Below are positions 8,573 through 16,950 of a stretch of 64,000 bases of DNA, piece after piece. The stretch is from a bacterium (GTDB lineage: Bacteria > Vulcanimicrobiota > Vulcanimicrobiia > Vulcanimicrobiales > SCRA01), in assembly GCA_004298675.1 (NCBI GenBank), contig SCRI01000002.1:33396-97395 (forward strand). The letters are read 5' to 3'. Within the stretch, counting starts at the first letter, position 1; the number at the start of each line of letters is the position of its first letter. The notes beneath the pieces are model-generated. The model saw nothing but the letters and a program-made list of their open reading frames with translations. It ran no database searches and was not told the DNA's origin. A program made the position numbers and the translations under genes.

Positions 8573-10175
8573 CTACCTGCGCACCGTGATGCTGCTCGCG
8601 CTTGCCGCTGCCACGCTTGCCGGCTGCCAGCGCGTGGGCGACCAGCGCTGGGGCACGCCACATGTTCTGCGCATCGGCATCGTGAGCGACCCCTCTTCGC
8701 TCAACCCGCTCTTCGTCACCTCACAAGCGGGCGTCGACGTCGGACAACTCTACACCGAGACGCTGATCGGGCTCTCGCCGAACAACGAGTTGATTCCGCT
8801 CGCAGCGCAACGCGTGCCCACGCGCGCCAACGGCGGCATCTCGTCCGACGGACGCACGATTACCTACCATCTACGCCGCGACGAGCGCTTTGCCGACGGG
8901 CAGCCGCTGACGTCGGCCGACGTAGCCTTTACCTACCGCGCGATTCTCGATCCACGTAACCCCACCACTGAAGCCGAACCGTACCGGCGCATCGCCTCGC
9001 TCACCACGCCGGACCGGTACACCGTGCGCATCCATCTGCACCAGCCCTGGGCTGCCGCGGTCTCCGAGCTCTTCGCCGCCTCCGACTACGCCTACGGCAT
9101 CCTCCCCGCGCACGCGTTCGGATCCACCGACCTGCGGCATGCCGCCTGGAACGAGCGCCCCTACGGCAGCGGGCCCTTTCGCGTCGCCTCCTGGCAGCAC
9201 GGCGACGAGATCGTGCTCGTGCCCAACCCCTACGCGCGCCGCAAGCCGCACGTACAACGTCTGACGCTGAAGATCGTCCCGGATTCGAACACGCTGTTCA
9301 TGCAGGTGCGCACGCACGCCGTCGACGTAGCCGAGCTCACCGACGCGGATGTACCCCAAGCACGCGCGCTCACCGGCGTGCGCGTCATCGAGACGCCGCA
9401 GAACCACACCGATTTCCTGGAGTTCCAGACGCAGCGTCCGCCTCTGAACGACGTGCTGGTGCGCCGCGCGATCAGCGCGGCCATCGATCGCGGCGCCATC
9501 GCGCGCACCGTTTACCGCGGCCTGTATCCAAGTGCGACCACCGAGATACCGCCGGCGCTGTGGGCTCACGACGCCGCGATCGAAAGCCAACCCTTCGACC
9601 CCGCACGCGCCGCCGCCGGCCTGGAACGCGCCGGGTGGCACCTGCGCGGAGACGAGCGCGTGAAGAACGGCACGGCGCTGACGCTGGACTTCGCCTTCGT
9701 GGGCAGCAACGCCACGGCGCAACGGCTCGCCACGCTCGTGCAGGCGGAGCTACGTGCGGCCGGCGTTGCCGTCACGCTCAAGGCCTATCCTTCGACGCTC
9801 TTCTTCGCCCCCGCCGCCGCAGGCGGCATCGATCGCGGCGGCCGCTTCAACCTTGCCTACGATGATTGGTACGGCGGTGCCGATCCGGAGGCATCCGAGC
9901 TCTACACCTGCGATCAGCGCGCCCCCGCCGGCCCAAACAGCGAGCGCTGGTGCAGCGCAGCCTACGATCGCCTCTTTGCGGAGCAGGCCCGCACGACCGA
10001 CCGCACCGCGCGTAAGCGCGCCTTCGCCGGCATGCAGCGCCTGATCGGCGCCAACGCGGTGGCCGATTTTTTGGTCTATCCCGCGGCCTTTACCGCGCTC
10101 AATCCCGCCGTCAGCGGTTATACTCCGAACATGCTCTACGCCTTCGGCAACAGCCAAGATTGGGACGTGCGCTGA
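8565..10175 (+). CDS. peptide-type ABC transporter substrate-binding lipoprotein (SBP_bac_5)
   Basis: The 536-residue protein begins with a lipoprotein signal peptide ending in TLAGC, so Cys is the likely lipidated residue after cleavage. The mature part has the family-5 pattern: LRIGIVSDPSSLNPLF, then ITYHLRRDERFADGQPLTSADVAFTY in short conserved blocks, and DEIVLVPNPYA. Members bind oligopeptides, dipeptides, nickel or sugars for ABC import. No permease or ATPase gene is adjacent, so it is an orphan that must work with components encoded elsewhere. The start at 8565 overlaps the gluQ stop region; an in-frame start at 8526 would put 13 polar residues before the signal peptide. Confidence 0.92.
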   Translation: MRSYLRTVMLLALAAATLAGCQRVGDQRWGTPHVLRIGIVSDPSSLNPLFVTSQAGVDVGQLYTETLIGLSPNNELIPLAAQRVPTRANGGISSDGRTITYHLRRDERFADGQPLTSADVAFTYRAILDPRNPTTEAEPYRRIASLTTPDRYTVRIHLHQPWAAAVSELFAASDYAYGILPAHAFGSTDLRHAAWNERPYGSGPFRVASWQHGDEIVLVPNPYARRKPHVQRLTLKIVPDSNTLFMQVRTHAVDVAELTDADVPQARALTGVRVIETPQNHTDFLEFQTQRPPLNDVLVRRAISAAIDRGAIARTVYRGLYPSATTEIPPALWAHDAAIESQPFDPARAAAGLERAGWHLRGDERVKNGTALTLDFAFVGSNATAQRLATLVQAELRAAGVAVTLKAYPSTLFFAPAAAGGIDRGGRFNLAYDDWYGGADPEASELYTCDQRAPAGPNSERWCSAAYDRLFAEQARTTDRTARKRAFAGMQRLIGANAVADFLVYPAAFTALNPAVSGYTPNMLYAFGNSQDWDVR

Positions 10176-10216
10176 TCCGGAGAAGTCAACTCTAAGTATA
10201 CAACTGACTGCCAACG

Positions 10217-10864
10217 CTATTCAACGAGGCGCAATGGCGGACTCTCGACTTCGTCACCCCACTGATGCCAGCTCCGCCGATAGTGCCGTGCAAACAATTC
10301 TATTCTTGGCCCCTTGCTGCAACGCTCGATAATGGTCCACATTTCATCCGGCTTCTGCGAATGTCGACGTTTGCGCGTACCGATCAGATTGACTTGCGTC
10401 CGTCCGGGCTGAAGGGTTCGCAGTTTTCCGCGTGTCCCGAAAAGTACCAGCTCCGTAACGTTCCGGAAATAAAATCCAACGCCTCGACCGTCTGGCCCAT
10501 TGTCTTTTCGTACCTTATACCAGACGAGATTCGTCTTATACGTGAAGCCCCATCGTTCCATCACTTCAAGGCCTTCTCTGATTAACGCATTCGGGACCCA
10601 CAGATAGAGATGAGACTCCGGCAACGCTATCTGAGCAACGGGAAGCTCCATAATCTCCTTGAGAGTCATGGTGCTGTAGCGTGAAAGGCGACGATGCTCG
10701 GGCGCCATTTTACCCGTTCGATTCGAAAAACGCCATGGCGGATCGGCATAAACGGTGCCGAATTTATTACCATCAGCAAACTCAAGAAGTGATTCGGCCG
10801 GCGTAAGGCCAGATTCAGCAGGACTTTCGAGGCAAGACCGATCCAGAATACGAGACTCTGACAC
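10217..10864 (-). CDS. MT-A70 family adenine-specific DNA methyltransferase (type II modification)
   Basis: The 215-residue enzyme has the MT-A70 core: the catalytic DPPW motif (VYADPPWRFSN), WVPNALIREGLEVMERWGF and the FYFRNVTELVLFGTRG block. These enzymes transfer a methyl group from SAM to N6 of adenine. The gene is divergent from a BglII-like endonuclease 270 bp away, so it is most likely the protective half of a type II restriction-modification system. Its base composition is clearly more AT-rich than the flanking genes, which points to recent transfer. Recognition sequence is unknown. Confidence 0.88.
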   Translation of the reverse strand: MSESRILDRSCLESPAESGLTPAESLLEFADGNKFGTVYADPPWRFSNRTGKMAPEHRRLSRYSTMTLKEIMELPVAQIALPESHLYLWVPNALIREGLEVMERWGFTYKTNLVWYKVRKDNGPDGRGVGFYFRNVTELVLFGTRGKLRTLQPGRTQVNLIGTRKRRHSQKPDEMWTIIERCSKGPRIELFARHYRRSWHQWGDEVESPPLRLVE

Positions 10865-11133
10865 CTGCTTTACCTCCAGCTCATTACAGCATACTGCTCA
10901 TCGTTTCCATGCCAAGTTACAGCCATTGCAATACGCGGAAAACGTCCGCGCCCCCTCCAGGAATTTGCCACTCTTATTCTAGTAAGGACCCTGTGCCACC
11001 GTCATGGCACACCGACGAAACAGATATTGGAGCCACAGGATGTCAAGGAGTCCTGCGTAATCATACAGATTACGATGATCGCGATCAAAGTCGAAGAAGC
11101 TCTGCCGCAGTCTTCGATTCGGGAGAGGCATGT

Positions 11134-11874
11134 ATGTCCGAGCTACTCCCGGGCTTAGGATCGCTTGGATTCGAGGTCGAGTTTCATAGCCACGCTGAGG
11201 CGATTCTAAGTATCGACTTCCCAGAGGTTCTAGTTGAGCTCGACCAAACGCTAAGCACGATCAAGATTCCGATCGATTCTCTCGTCAGGGGTGGCGGTGG
11301 CGAGCATGAGCTCACTCAGGAGCTCCGCCGGAGGCTAGCTACAAGATTGTGGCATAAACACAACTTCGAAATCAAGAAACTTATCGATGGCATAGAGCGC
11401 GAATCAATTAGCCACGAAGTCGATCACGTCCGTAGTTGCGAAAACGGCAAAGTTGCGCTCGAGATCGAGTGGAATAACAAGGACCCGTTCTTCGACCGTG
11501 ATCTTGAAAACTTTAAGCGTCTTCACGCTGAGGCTGCAATATCGGTTGGTATCATCTTGACTCGCGGAACCAGTCTTCAAAATGGGCTTCGGTCAAAGAT
11601 CCTAGAGTTTGCCCGATCTCGCAAGATTAAGTCCTTCAATGACTTGGTGCCATTTGGAATATCTCCAACGGCGCGGCAAGAAAGTCTTGTTACTTCTCGA
11701 CTTGCTCGAAACGGGGACGTGTTTGCGGAGGCATGGGCCGATGTATTCGTATCCGACAAGTTCGGACAGGCGACGACGCATTGGAGAAAGCTTGAAGAAA
11801 GAGTCCATCGTGGAGTGGGCAATCCATGCCCACTGCTCTTGATCGGCATCCCGCTCGGCGTCGTCACGCCATGA
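11134..11874 (+). CDS. BglII-like type II restriction endonuclease
   Basis: This 246-residue protein resembles BglII/BstYI-family endonucleases. After an N-terminal part with FEVEFHSHAEAILSIDFPEV come WHKHNFEIKKLIDG, a PD-(D/E)xK-type centre (HEVDHVRS, then VALEIEWNNKDPFFDRDLEN) and KRLHAEAAISVGIILTRG. The E-I-E after the upstream Asp fits a metal-binding nuclease site. I chose ATG 11134, preceded by GAGAGG, over an open-frame extension to 10909 that shows no family similarity. The coding sequence is AT-richer than the neighbouring chromosome. Relatives cut GATC-containing hexamers; the true target needs assay. Its stop overlaps the next start (ATGA). Confidence 0.8.
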   Translation: MSELLPGLGSLGFEVEFHSHAEAILSIDFPEVLVELDQTLSTIKIPIDSLVRGGGGEHELTQELRRRLATRLWHKHNFEIKKLIDGIERESISHEVDHVRSCENGKVALEIEWNNKDPFFDRDLENFKRLHAEAAISVGIILTRGTSLQNGLRSKILEFARSRKIKSFNDLVPFGISPTARQESLVTSRLARNGDVFAEAWADVFVSDKFGQATTHWRKLEERVHRGVGNPCPLLLIGIPLGVVTP

Positions 11875-12074
11875 GACCACCCTCTTCGACCTTGAGATTT
11901 CTCGCCGTCGCCAACGGCGCCGCGGCACTGCTCTGCGCGCTCTTCGCCTTCTGGCTTCTCCACTTCGTTTGGAGGGCGTGGACGTTTGCGCTGGTCGAAA
12001 TTCTCTTGGCCTTCCTCTGCTTCCGCGCATGGAAGGCCGCAAAATCTCACTGGGCGCAGCGGACTAAAGAGTAG
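11871..12074 (+). CDS. small two-helix membrane protein
   Basis: A 67-residue hydrophobic protein with two predicted membrane segments (LAVANGAAALLCALFAFWLL and TFALVEILLAFLCFRAW) and a basic C-terminus. No family is recognised. The ATG overlaps the endonuclease stop as ATGA, so it could be co-translated with it, but its base composition is that of the host chromosome, not of the restriction-modification genes. It may be the resident gene next to the insertion point. Confidence 0.55.
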   Translation: MRPPSSTLRFLAVANGAAALLCALFAFWLLHFVWRAWTFALVEILLAFLCFRAWKAAKSHWAQRTKE

Positions 12075-12139
12075 GCGCCTCGCCTGCCGCGCGCGATGTG
12101 CCGCGCACGCCGCCGCTCGAGGAGTTCGAGTGCGATGGT

Positions 12140-13648
12140 CTACGATAGAACGGCGTGGACGAGAGGCGTCGTCGCCGCCACGGCGGCTTCATAGCGCGCG
12201 AACGCGCGCGCATACCGAGCGTGGCGCTGCGCATCCGTGGCGATGCGTTCGGGGTAGTGCACCAGCCGGCGCACGGCGGTGAGATCGCTCAAGACCCCCA
12301 CGGCCACGGCGGCCATCGCTGCGGCACCGAACGCCGAGGCCTCCGGCTGGTCCGGAAGCCAAGCCTCACGGCCGAAAACGTCGGCGACCAGTTCTCGAAA
12401 CAGCGACGCGTGCGTAAGGCCACCGGAGAGCAGCAGCGCGCTGACGCTGCCCGCCCGCTCCTCGACCACGCGCGCGACCGCGAAGAGCGCGAAGACGATC
12501 GACTCCATGGCGGCGCGCAGCAGGTGGCGGCGGTCATGCGCGAGGTCCAAGCCTAAGAAGCCGCCGCGCAACTCCGCGTCCCAATACGGCGCGCGTTCGC
12601 CGGAGAGGAACGGCAAGCAGGTCACGCCGCCCGCGCCCGGCGTGACCGAACCCGCGAGCTCGACGGCGCGTGCGAAGCGCTCCGTTTCTTCGACGTCCGG
12701 CAGCAGCAGATCGAGCAGATGCGTCAGCACACCGCCGGCTGACGACGTGGGCCCGCCCACGACGTAGCGCGTGTCGTCGAGCGCATAGCAGAACGTGCGG
12801 CCGCGCTCATCAAAACAGGGCTGCTCCGTAACGACGCGCGCGGCGGCGCTCGTGCCCAGCGTCACCGCCATCGTCGTGGCGTCCACGGCACCGACACCGA
12901 CATTGGCCAGAGCGCCGTCGCTGGAACAGAGCACCAGCGGCACGTCCCGTACCAGGCTGAGGGTGCCGGCGATCGCGGCACGTATGCCGGTACGGCGTGT
13001 CAAGCCGGAGGCTGGGGTGGAGAGACGCTCGGCGCCCACGCGCGCCAGCTCTAGCGCGCGCACGTCCCAGGCGCGGCGCTGCACGTCGAAGTAGCCGGTA
13101 CCGGAGGCGCTGCCGTGATCGATCAGCCACTCCCCAAACCAGCGGTAGACCAGCAGCTCCTTCACGGAGACGAAGCGCGCCGCACGCGCGAACGTCTGCG
13201 GCTCGTGCTCGGAAAGCCAGCGCAGCTTGCACAGTGGAAGCATCGGATGCATCGGCGCACCGGTGCGCGCATACAGCTCGAGCGCGGTTCCGCCGGCCCG
13301 CCACCGTTCGGCGATCTCGGCACTGCGCCGGTCCATCCAGGTGATGAGCGGTCCCAGCGGCTCGCCGTGTTCGTCCACGCAGAGGACGCCGTGCATGGCA
13401 CTCGAGAGGCCGATGGCCAATACTTCGTGGCCGCGCAGATGCGCGCTGTCGATCACGCGCCGCAACGCGCGCATCGCCGCTTGATAGATCTCGTCGGCAT
13501 CCTGTTCGACATAGCCCGGCTGCGGCACGGAGAGATCGTAGTGTTCGGCGGCATCGGCGACGGCGCGGCCCTCGGGCGTAAAAGCCACCACCTTGGTAGC
13601 GCTCGTCCCAAGGTCGACACCGACGACGACGCCGCTCCCGTTACTCAC
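12140..13648 (-). CDS. FGGY-family carbohydrate kinase, gluconokinase/xylulokinase-like
   Basis: The 502-residue enzyme has the FGGY fold: an N-terminal phosphate loop (VVGVDLGTSATKVVAF), AIGLSSAMHGVLCVDEHG and PLITWMDRRSAEIAERW, and the C-terminal ATP-site glycine motif ALLLSGGLTHASLF. It phosphorylates a sugar or sugar acid with ATP. The ITWMDRRS block and the partner importer of the anion:cation symporter type favour gluconate or a related acid over xylulose, but this is not settled. I start it at GTG 13648, which overlaps the MFS gene stop (GTGA); an upstream open extension lies inside that gene. Confidence 0.87.
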   Translation of the reverse strand: MSNGSGVVVGVDLGTSATKVVAFTPEGRAVADAAEHYDLSVPQPGYVEQDADEIYQAAMRALRRVIDSAHLRGHEVLAIGLSSAMHGVLCVDEHGEPLGPLITWMDRRSAEIAERWRAGGTALELYARTGAPMHPMLPLCKLRWLSEHEPQTFARAARFVSVKELLVYRWFGEWLIDHGSASGTGYFDVQRRAWDVRALELARVGAERLSTPASGLTRRTGIRAAIAGTLSLVRDVPLVLCSSDGALANVGVGAVDATTMAVTLGTSAAARVVTEQPCFDERGRTFCYALDDTRYVVGGPTSSAGGVLTHLLDLLLPDVEETERFARAVELAGSVTPGAGGVTCLPFLSGERAPYWDAELRGGFLGLDLAHDRRHLLRAAMESIVFALFAVARVVEERAGSVSALLLSGGLTHASLFRELVADVFGREAWLPDQPEASAFGAAAMAAVAVGVLSDLTAVRRLVHYPERIATDAQRHARYARAFARYEAAVAATTPLVHAVLS

Positions 13649-14922
13649 GCCGGTTCCGCGATCGGCTCGACCTTGCCCAGCACGAAGAGATAGAAGACGA
13701 TGCCGATGAGCAGCACGATGCCGGCGGTGATGAACGCGTTGGAGAACGAGTTGCTCGCACCGACGATGAAGCCCGTGACCGCGGGAGCGACGAAGCCCAT
13801 CATGTTGTTGACGAAATTCATGATGCCGCCGACGACGCCGACGCTGCCCTTCGGTGCGATGAGGCCGGGGAGTGACCACCCGACCGGCGCCGAGAAGGCC
13901 AGTCCGCCCAGCGCAATTGAGATCCAGACGATGGCGACGTTGGGATCGGTGGTGAAGGCCGCTGGAATCACGGCTAGCCCCAGCAGCATTCCCGCAATCA
14001 GAATCGTCTTGCGGACTTTGGTCTCCTCACCGCCGCGCGCGATCAAATAGTCGACGAGCCAGCCGCCGATGACCAAATCGGTGATCGTGGCTACGAGCCA
14101 CGGAATGGCCGTGTAGGCCGCGGACTTCAAGATATTCATGTGCGCGGTCTTGACGAGATAGCCGGGCAGCCACGTCAGGAAGAGATAGAACGAGTAACCG
14201 TAGGCGGCGAAGCCGATCGTCAGTCCCCACACCTTGACTTTGGTCAGCAGATAGCCCAGCGTCGCGCCTTCGTTCTTGGGCGAGAGCCCCTCGGGCTGCG
14301 CCCCACCCGCGCTGATGTACTGGCGCTCGCTCTCCGACAAGCCGGGATGTTCGCTTGGATTGCGATAGATGACGTAGAAGGCGATGAAGTAGAGCATACT
14401 GAGAATCGCCGTCATGCCGAAGCCCCAGCGCCACCCGAAGCGGAAGACGAAGAACGCCACCAGCGGGACGCCGATGACGTTCGAGAACTTGGCGGCTGCA
14501 TCGAAGAGCGAGGTTGCTAGGCCACGCTCGCGCCGCGGAAACCAGTACGCGGTGGCCTTACCATTGGCGGGGAACGCCGGCGCCTCCGCGACGCCGAGCA
14601 CGGCGCGAGCGGCGATCAGGTGACCCAGACTCGTGGAGAAAGCGATGACCGCGGAGGCGATGCTCCACAAGAAGGCGGCCCAACGATTGATGAGCGTGAC
14701 GCCGAAACGGTCGAGGATCAAGCCGACGGGAATCTGGAGGAGTGAGTAGGTCCAGAAGAAGGCGCCGAAGAGGATGCCGAGCTCCTGCGGCCCGATGTTG
14801 AAGACCTTCTCTAAGGACGGACCGGCCACGGACAGGTTGACGCGGTCGATGTAGTTGATGAGTGTGCCTACGCCGAGCAAAACCCCGATGCTCCAGCGCA
14901 GCTTCGGTATGCTCTGTACCAT
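13645..14922 (-). CDS. MFS transporter, anion:cation symporter family
   Basis: This 425-residue protein has 12 hydrophobic helices and the opening GVGTLINYIDRVNLSVAGPS that marks the ACS branch of the major facilitator superfamily. That branch imports hexuronates, galactonate, glucarate or similar organic anions with protons. The loop 2-3 motif LDRFGVTLINRWAA and the ARAVLGVAEAPAFPANGKAT segment agree. It is the first gene of a two-gene unit with the FGGY kinase, so uptake and phosphorylation of one sugar acid is the likely job. Confidence 0.9.
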   Translation of the reverse strand: MVQSIPKLRWSIGVLLGVGTLINYIDRVNLSVAGPSLEKVFNIGPQELGILFGAFFWTYSLLQIPVGLILDRFGVTLINRWAAFLWSIASAVIAFSTSLGHLIAARAVLGVAEAPAFPANGKATAYWFPRRERGLATSLFDAAAKFSNVIGVPLVAFFVFRFGWRWGFGMTAILSMLYFIAFYVIYRNPSEHPGLSESERQYISAGGAQPEGLSPKNEGATLGYLLTKVKVWGLTIGFAAYGYSFYLFLTWLPGYLVKTAHMNILKSAAYTAIPWLVATITDLVIGGWLVDYLIARGGEETKVRKTILIAGMLLGLAVIPAAFTTDPNVAIVWISIALGGLAFSAPVGWSLPGLIAPKGSVGVVGGIMNFVNNMMGFVAPAVTGFIVGASNSFSNAFITAGIVLLIGIVFYLFVLGKVEPIAEPA

Positions 14923-14931
14923 GTCTCGAGT

Positions 14932-15606
14932 CTACCCACCGAGCCAGCGTAAGGCCTGCTCGGCGTATTCTACCATCGACGAGACACGCAACTCCGTCTT
15001 GGCCGGATCGTAGGGCGTGGCGTTGCAGAGCCGCACCATGGCATGGCCGCCTTCGTACTCGATCAGGTTGATGCAGGCGGGATCCTGCTCCAGCGCTGCG
15101 AACGCGTCGTACTCCGCACGCAGCACGCGCCCTAAGATGGCGCGGTTGGTGGCGCCGTGCGCCACCACCAGCAGCTGCCCCCAACCCGCGTCCGTCAACA
15201 GCTGTTCGTAGGCGTGGTGGACCCGGCGCGTGAAATCGCCAAACGACTCTCCACCAAGAAAGCGCCGCTCGGGTCCGAGTCCCTGGAACGCACCCGCGAT
15301 CTCCCGCTGCAGGTTTTCCGGCGCGATGTCGGCCAGCCGCCCGCCTTCGATCTCGCGCAGGTCGTCATGCGTCTCCACCGCAACGGAGCGTCCCTCCAGC
15401 ACGATGCGCGCGGTCTCCAGCGTGCGCGGCAAGCCGCTGGTCACGCAGCGGTCGAAGTCCACGTTACGTAGCGCGCGCTGTAGCGCCTGCGCCTGCACGC
15501 GTCCACGCTCGTTGAGCGGCACGGAGCGCGGCGGCAGCGCGCGCCCGTGCTCGTCGAAGTAGGAAACTTCGGCGTGGCGCAGCAGCCAGAGGCGTCTAGC
15601 CGGCAT
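14932..15606 (-). CDS. histidine phosphatase family protein (PGAM-like)
   Basis: The 224-residue enzyme has the phosphohistidine core RRLWLLRHAEVSYFDEHG, SGLPRTLETA, a conserved Glu in DLREIEGG and the second catalytic His in LLVVAHGATNRAIL. Family members are phosphoglycerate mutases or broad phosphatases. Its ATG lies inside the last codons of the DUF6285-like gene (11-nt overlap), so it belongs to the acyl-CoA dehydrogenase/kinase operon. A phosphatase there could remove or recycle a phosphorylated acyl intermediate. This is inference from position only; mammalian ACAD10 also carries a phosphatase-like (HAD) domain. Confidence 0.85.
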   Translation of the reverse strand: MPARRLWLLRHAEVSYFDEHGRALPPRSVPLNERGRVQAQALQRALRNVDFDRCVTSGLPRTLETARIVLEGRSVAVETHDDLREIEGGRLADIAPENLQREIAGAFQGLGPERRFLGGESFGDFTRRVHHAYEQLLTDAGWGQLLVVAHGATNRAILGRVLRAEYDAFAALEQDPACINLIEYEGGHAMVRLCNATPYDPAKTELRVSSMVEYAEQALRWLGG

Positions 15607-15973
15607 TGCCGCCCTCGAGAAAACGAGGATTCGCAACCGCCAACTTCGCCTCGACGCTGGCGCGGGCGTAGTCGAGGATGGCGCGGCGCCAGGGACCCCC
15701 GTCGGCGGCACCGCCGCGGATGCGCCGCGCCAACTCCAAGCGCAGCTCCCGCACCTCGCCTTCGGACGTGCGGAGCAACGCGCGCAGGGTCTCACGCTCG
15801 CGTGCTGCGGGTGCCGCGCCGGCGTTCAATTCGCGCACGACGATGCGCAGCGCATTGGCGGCGATCAGCGTGCGAAACTTGCCGCGTTGCTCCTGCTGAG
15901 CGGGCAGCACCTCTTGCTCCAGGAAGTGCCGGACCGCCTCGATCAGCTCGACGGCATCGGGTCGATCCTGCAT
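15596..15973 (-). CDS. DUF6285/LvaB-like small accessory protein
   Basis: A 125-residue helical protein (starts MQDRPDAVELIEAVRHFLEQ, continues GKFRTLIAANALRIVVREL). I associate this pattern with the small DUF6285 proteins that sit beside APH-fold kinases in acyl-CoA dehydrogenase operons. In Pseudomonas putida the comparable small protein LvaB is needed for the kinase LvaA to phosphorylate 4-hydroxyvaleryl-CoA. The ATG at 15973 overlaps the kinase stop (ATGA), and the 3' end overlaps the phosphatase gene. An upstream extension to 16252 lies inside the kinase gene and is rejected. Confidence 0.75.
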   Translation of the reverse strand: MQDRPDAVELIEAVRHFLEQEVLPAQQEQRGKFRTLIAANALRIVVRELNAGAAPAARERETLRALLRTSEGEVRELRLELARRIRGGAADGGPWRRAILDYARASVEAKLAVANPRFLEGGNAG

Positions 15974-16950
15974 CAGGCGCCCTCCGTTTCGGCGAGCAGC
16001 CGCAGCGTCTCCAATTCCATCTCCGCAGCCAACCTTCCGAGCACGGCCAACTCGATGCTCAACTCCTCGCCGCGCAGATGGCGCGAGGCTTGCGTCAGCG
16101 CGCCGATGCCCCACTTCACGTTGCCGAAGATCTCCCAGTAGCGCAGCCGCTCCAACGTCACGGCATGGCCTCCGGCGTTGCGGTAGGCCTCCAGCATACG
16201 TTCGCGCGTGGTGATGCCGCCCGCTGGCAGATCGTCGCGGCCGAAGCGCCAAGCCCGCACGCAGAACCAGCCCAGGTCCTCGTCGGGATCGCCCGCGTGT
16301 GCCAGCTCCCAGTCGAGCACACCGCGCAAGCCCTCGGGGCCTACCATGAAGTTTCCGACGCGGTAGTCGCCGTGGACCACGGCGGCACGCTCCAGCGGCG
16401 GCGCATTCAAACGCAGCCAGCGCAGCCCCAGCTCGAGCGCCGGGTGACCTTCGTTGCAGGCGTCGAGATCTCGCTCCAACGCCGCGATGAGATCCTGCGG
16501 GCCTCTCGCCGTGCCCAGAAAGGCCACGCTGCGCAGCGGAATGTCGTGAATGCGCACCAGAGCCTGCATCGTCTGAGCGGGCAGCAGTAGGCGCGCCTGC
16601 GCGTGCGCCTGGTCGCGCACCAGACGTCTTCCGATGGTCTCGCCCTCCAAGTGCTCCATGAAGAAGGCCTCACGTCCCTCCACGGTCAGCGGTTCGAAGA
16701 GCACCCGCGGAACGGGGACGTTCGCGGTGTGCGCTGCCGTCAGCAGCGCGTACTCCTCGCCGCGCGTCCGCGCCGACGAGCTGAGCGCTCCACCCATGTC
16801 GCGGCGCAGCACGAGGTCACGCTCCTGGCTACCGTCGCGAACGCGCACCAGCCAGGCTTCCTGCGAGGCTCCGCCCGCCAAACGCCGCAGCGCGATCAGG
16901 CGATAGCCGTGCGGCTCGAGGTAGCGTTCCAGCTCCTCGGAGAGGCTCAC
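15973..16950 (-). CDS. APH-fold phosphotransferase, acyl-CoA kinase candidate (LvaA/ACAD11 N-domain-like)
   Basis: The 325-residue protein has the aminoglycoside-phosphotransferase kinase fold: RRLAGGASQEAWLVRV, the catalytic loop VVHGDYRVGNFMV and the metal-binding GVLDWELAHAGDPDEDLGW. In this context it is unlikely to be a drug-resistance enzyme: it is fused by GTGA overlap to an acyl-CoA dehydrogenase gene and followed by a DUF6285-like protein. The same three parts occur as LvaC-LvaA-LvaB in bacteria and as the kinase and dehydrogenase domains of ACAD10/11. The inferred reaction is ATP-dependent phosphorylation of a 4-hydroxyacyl-CoA. Confidence 0.85.
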   Translation of the reverse strand: MSLSEELERYLEPHGYRLIALRRLAGGASQEAWLVRVRDGSQERDLVLRRDMGGALSSSARTRGEEYALLTAAHTANVPVPRVLFEPLTVEGREAFFMEHLEGETIGRRLVRDQAHAQARLLLPAQTMQALVRIHDIPLRSVAFLGTARGPQDLIAALERDLDACNEGHPALELGLRWLRLNAPPLERAAVVHGDYRVGNFMVGPEGLRGVLDWELAHAGDPDEDLGWFCVRAWRFGRDDLPAGGITTRERMLEAYRNAGGHAVTLERLRYWEIFGNVKWGIGALTQASRHLRGEELSIELAVLGRLAAEMELETLRLLAETEGA

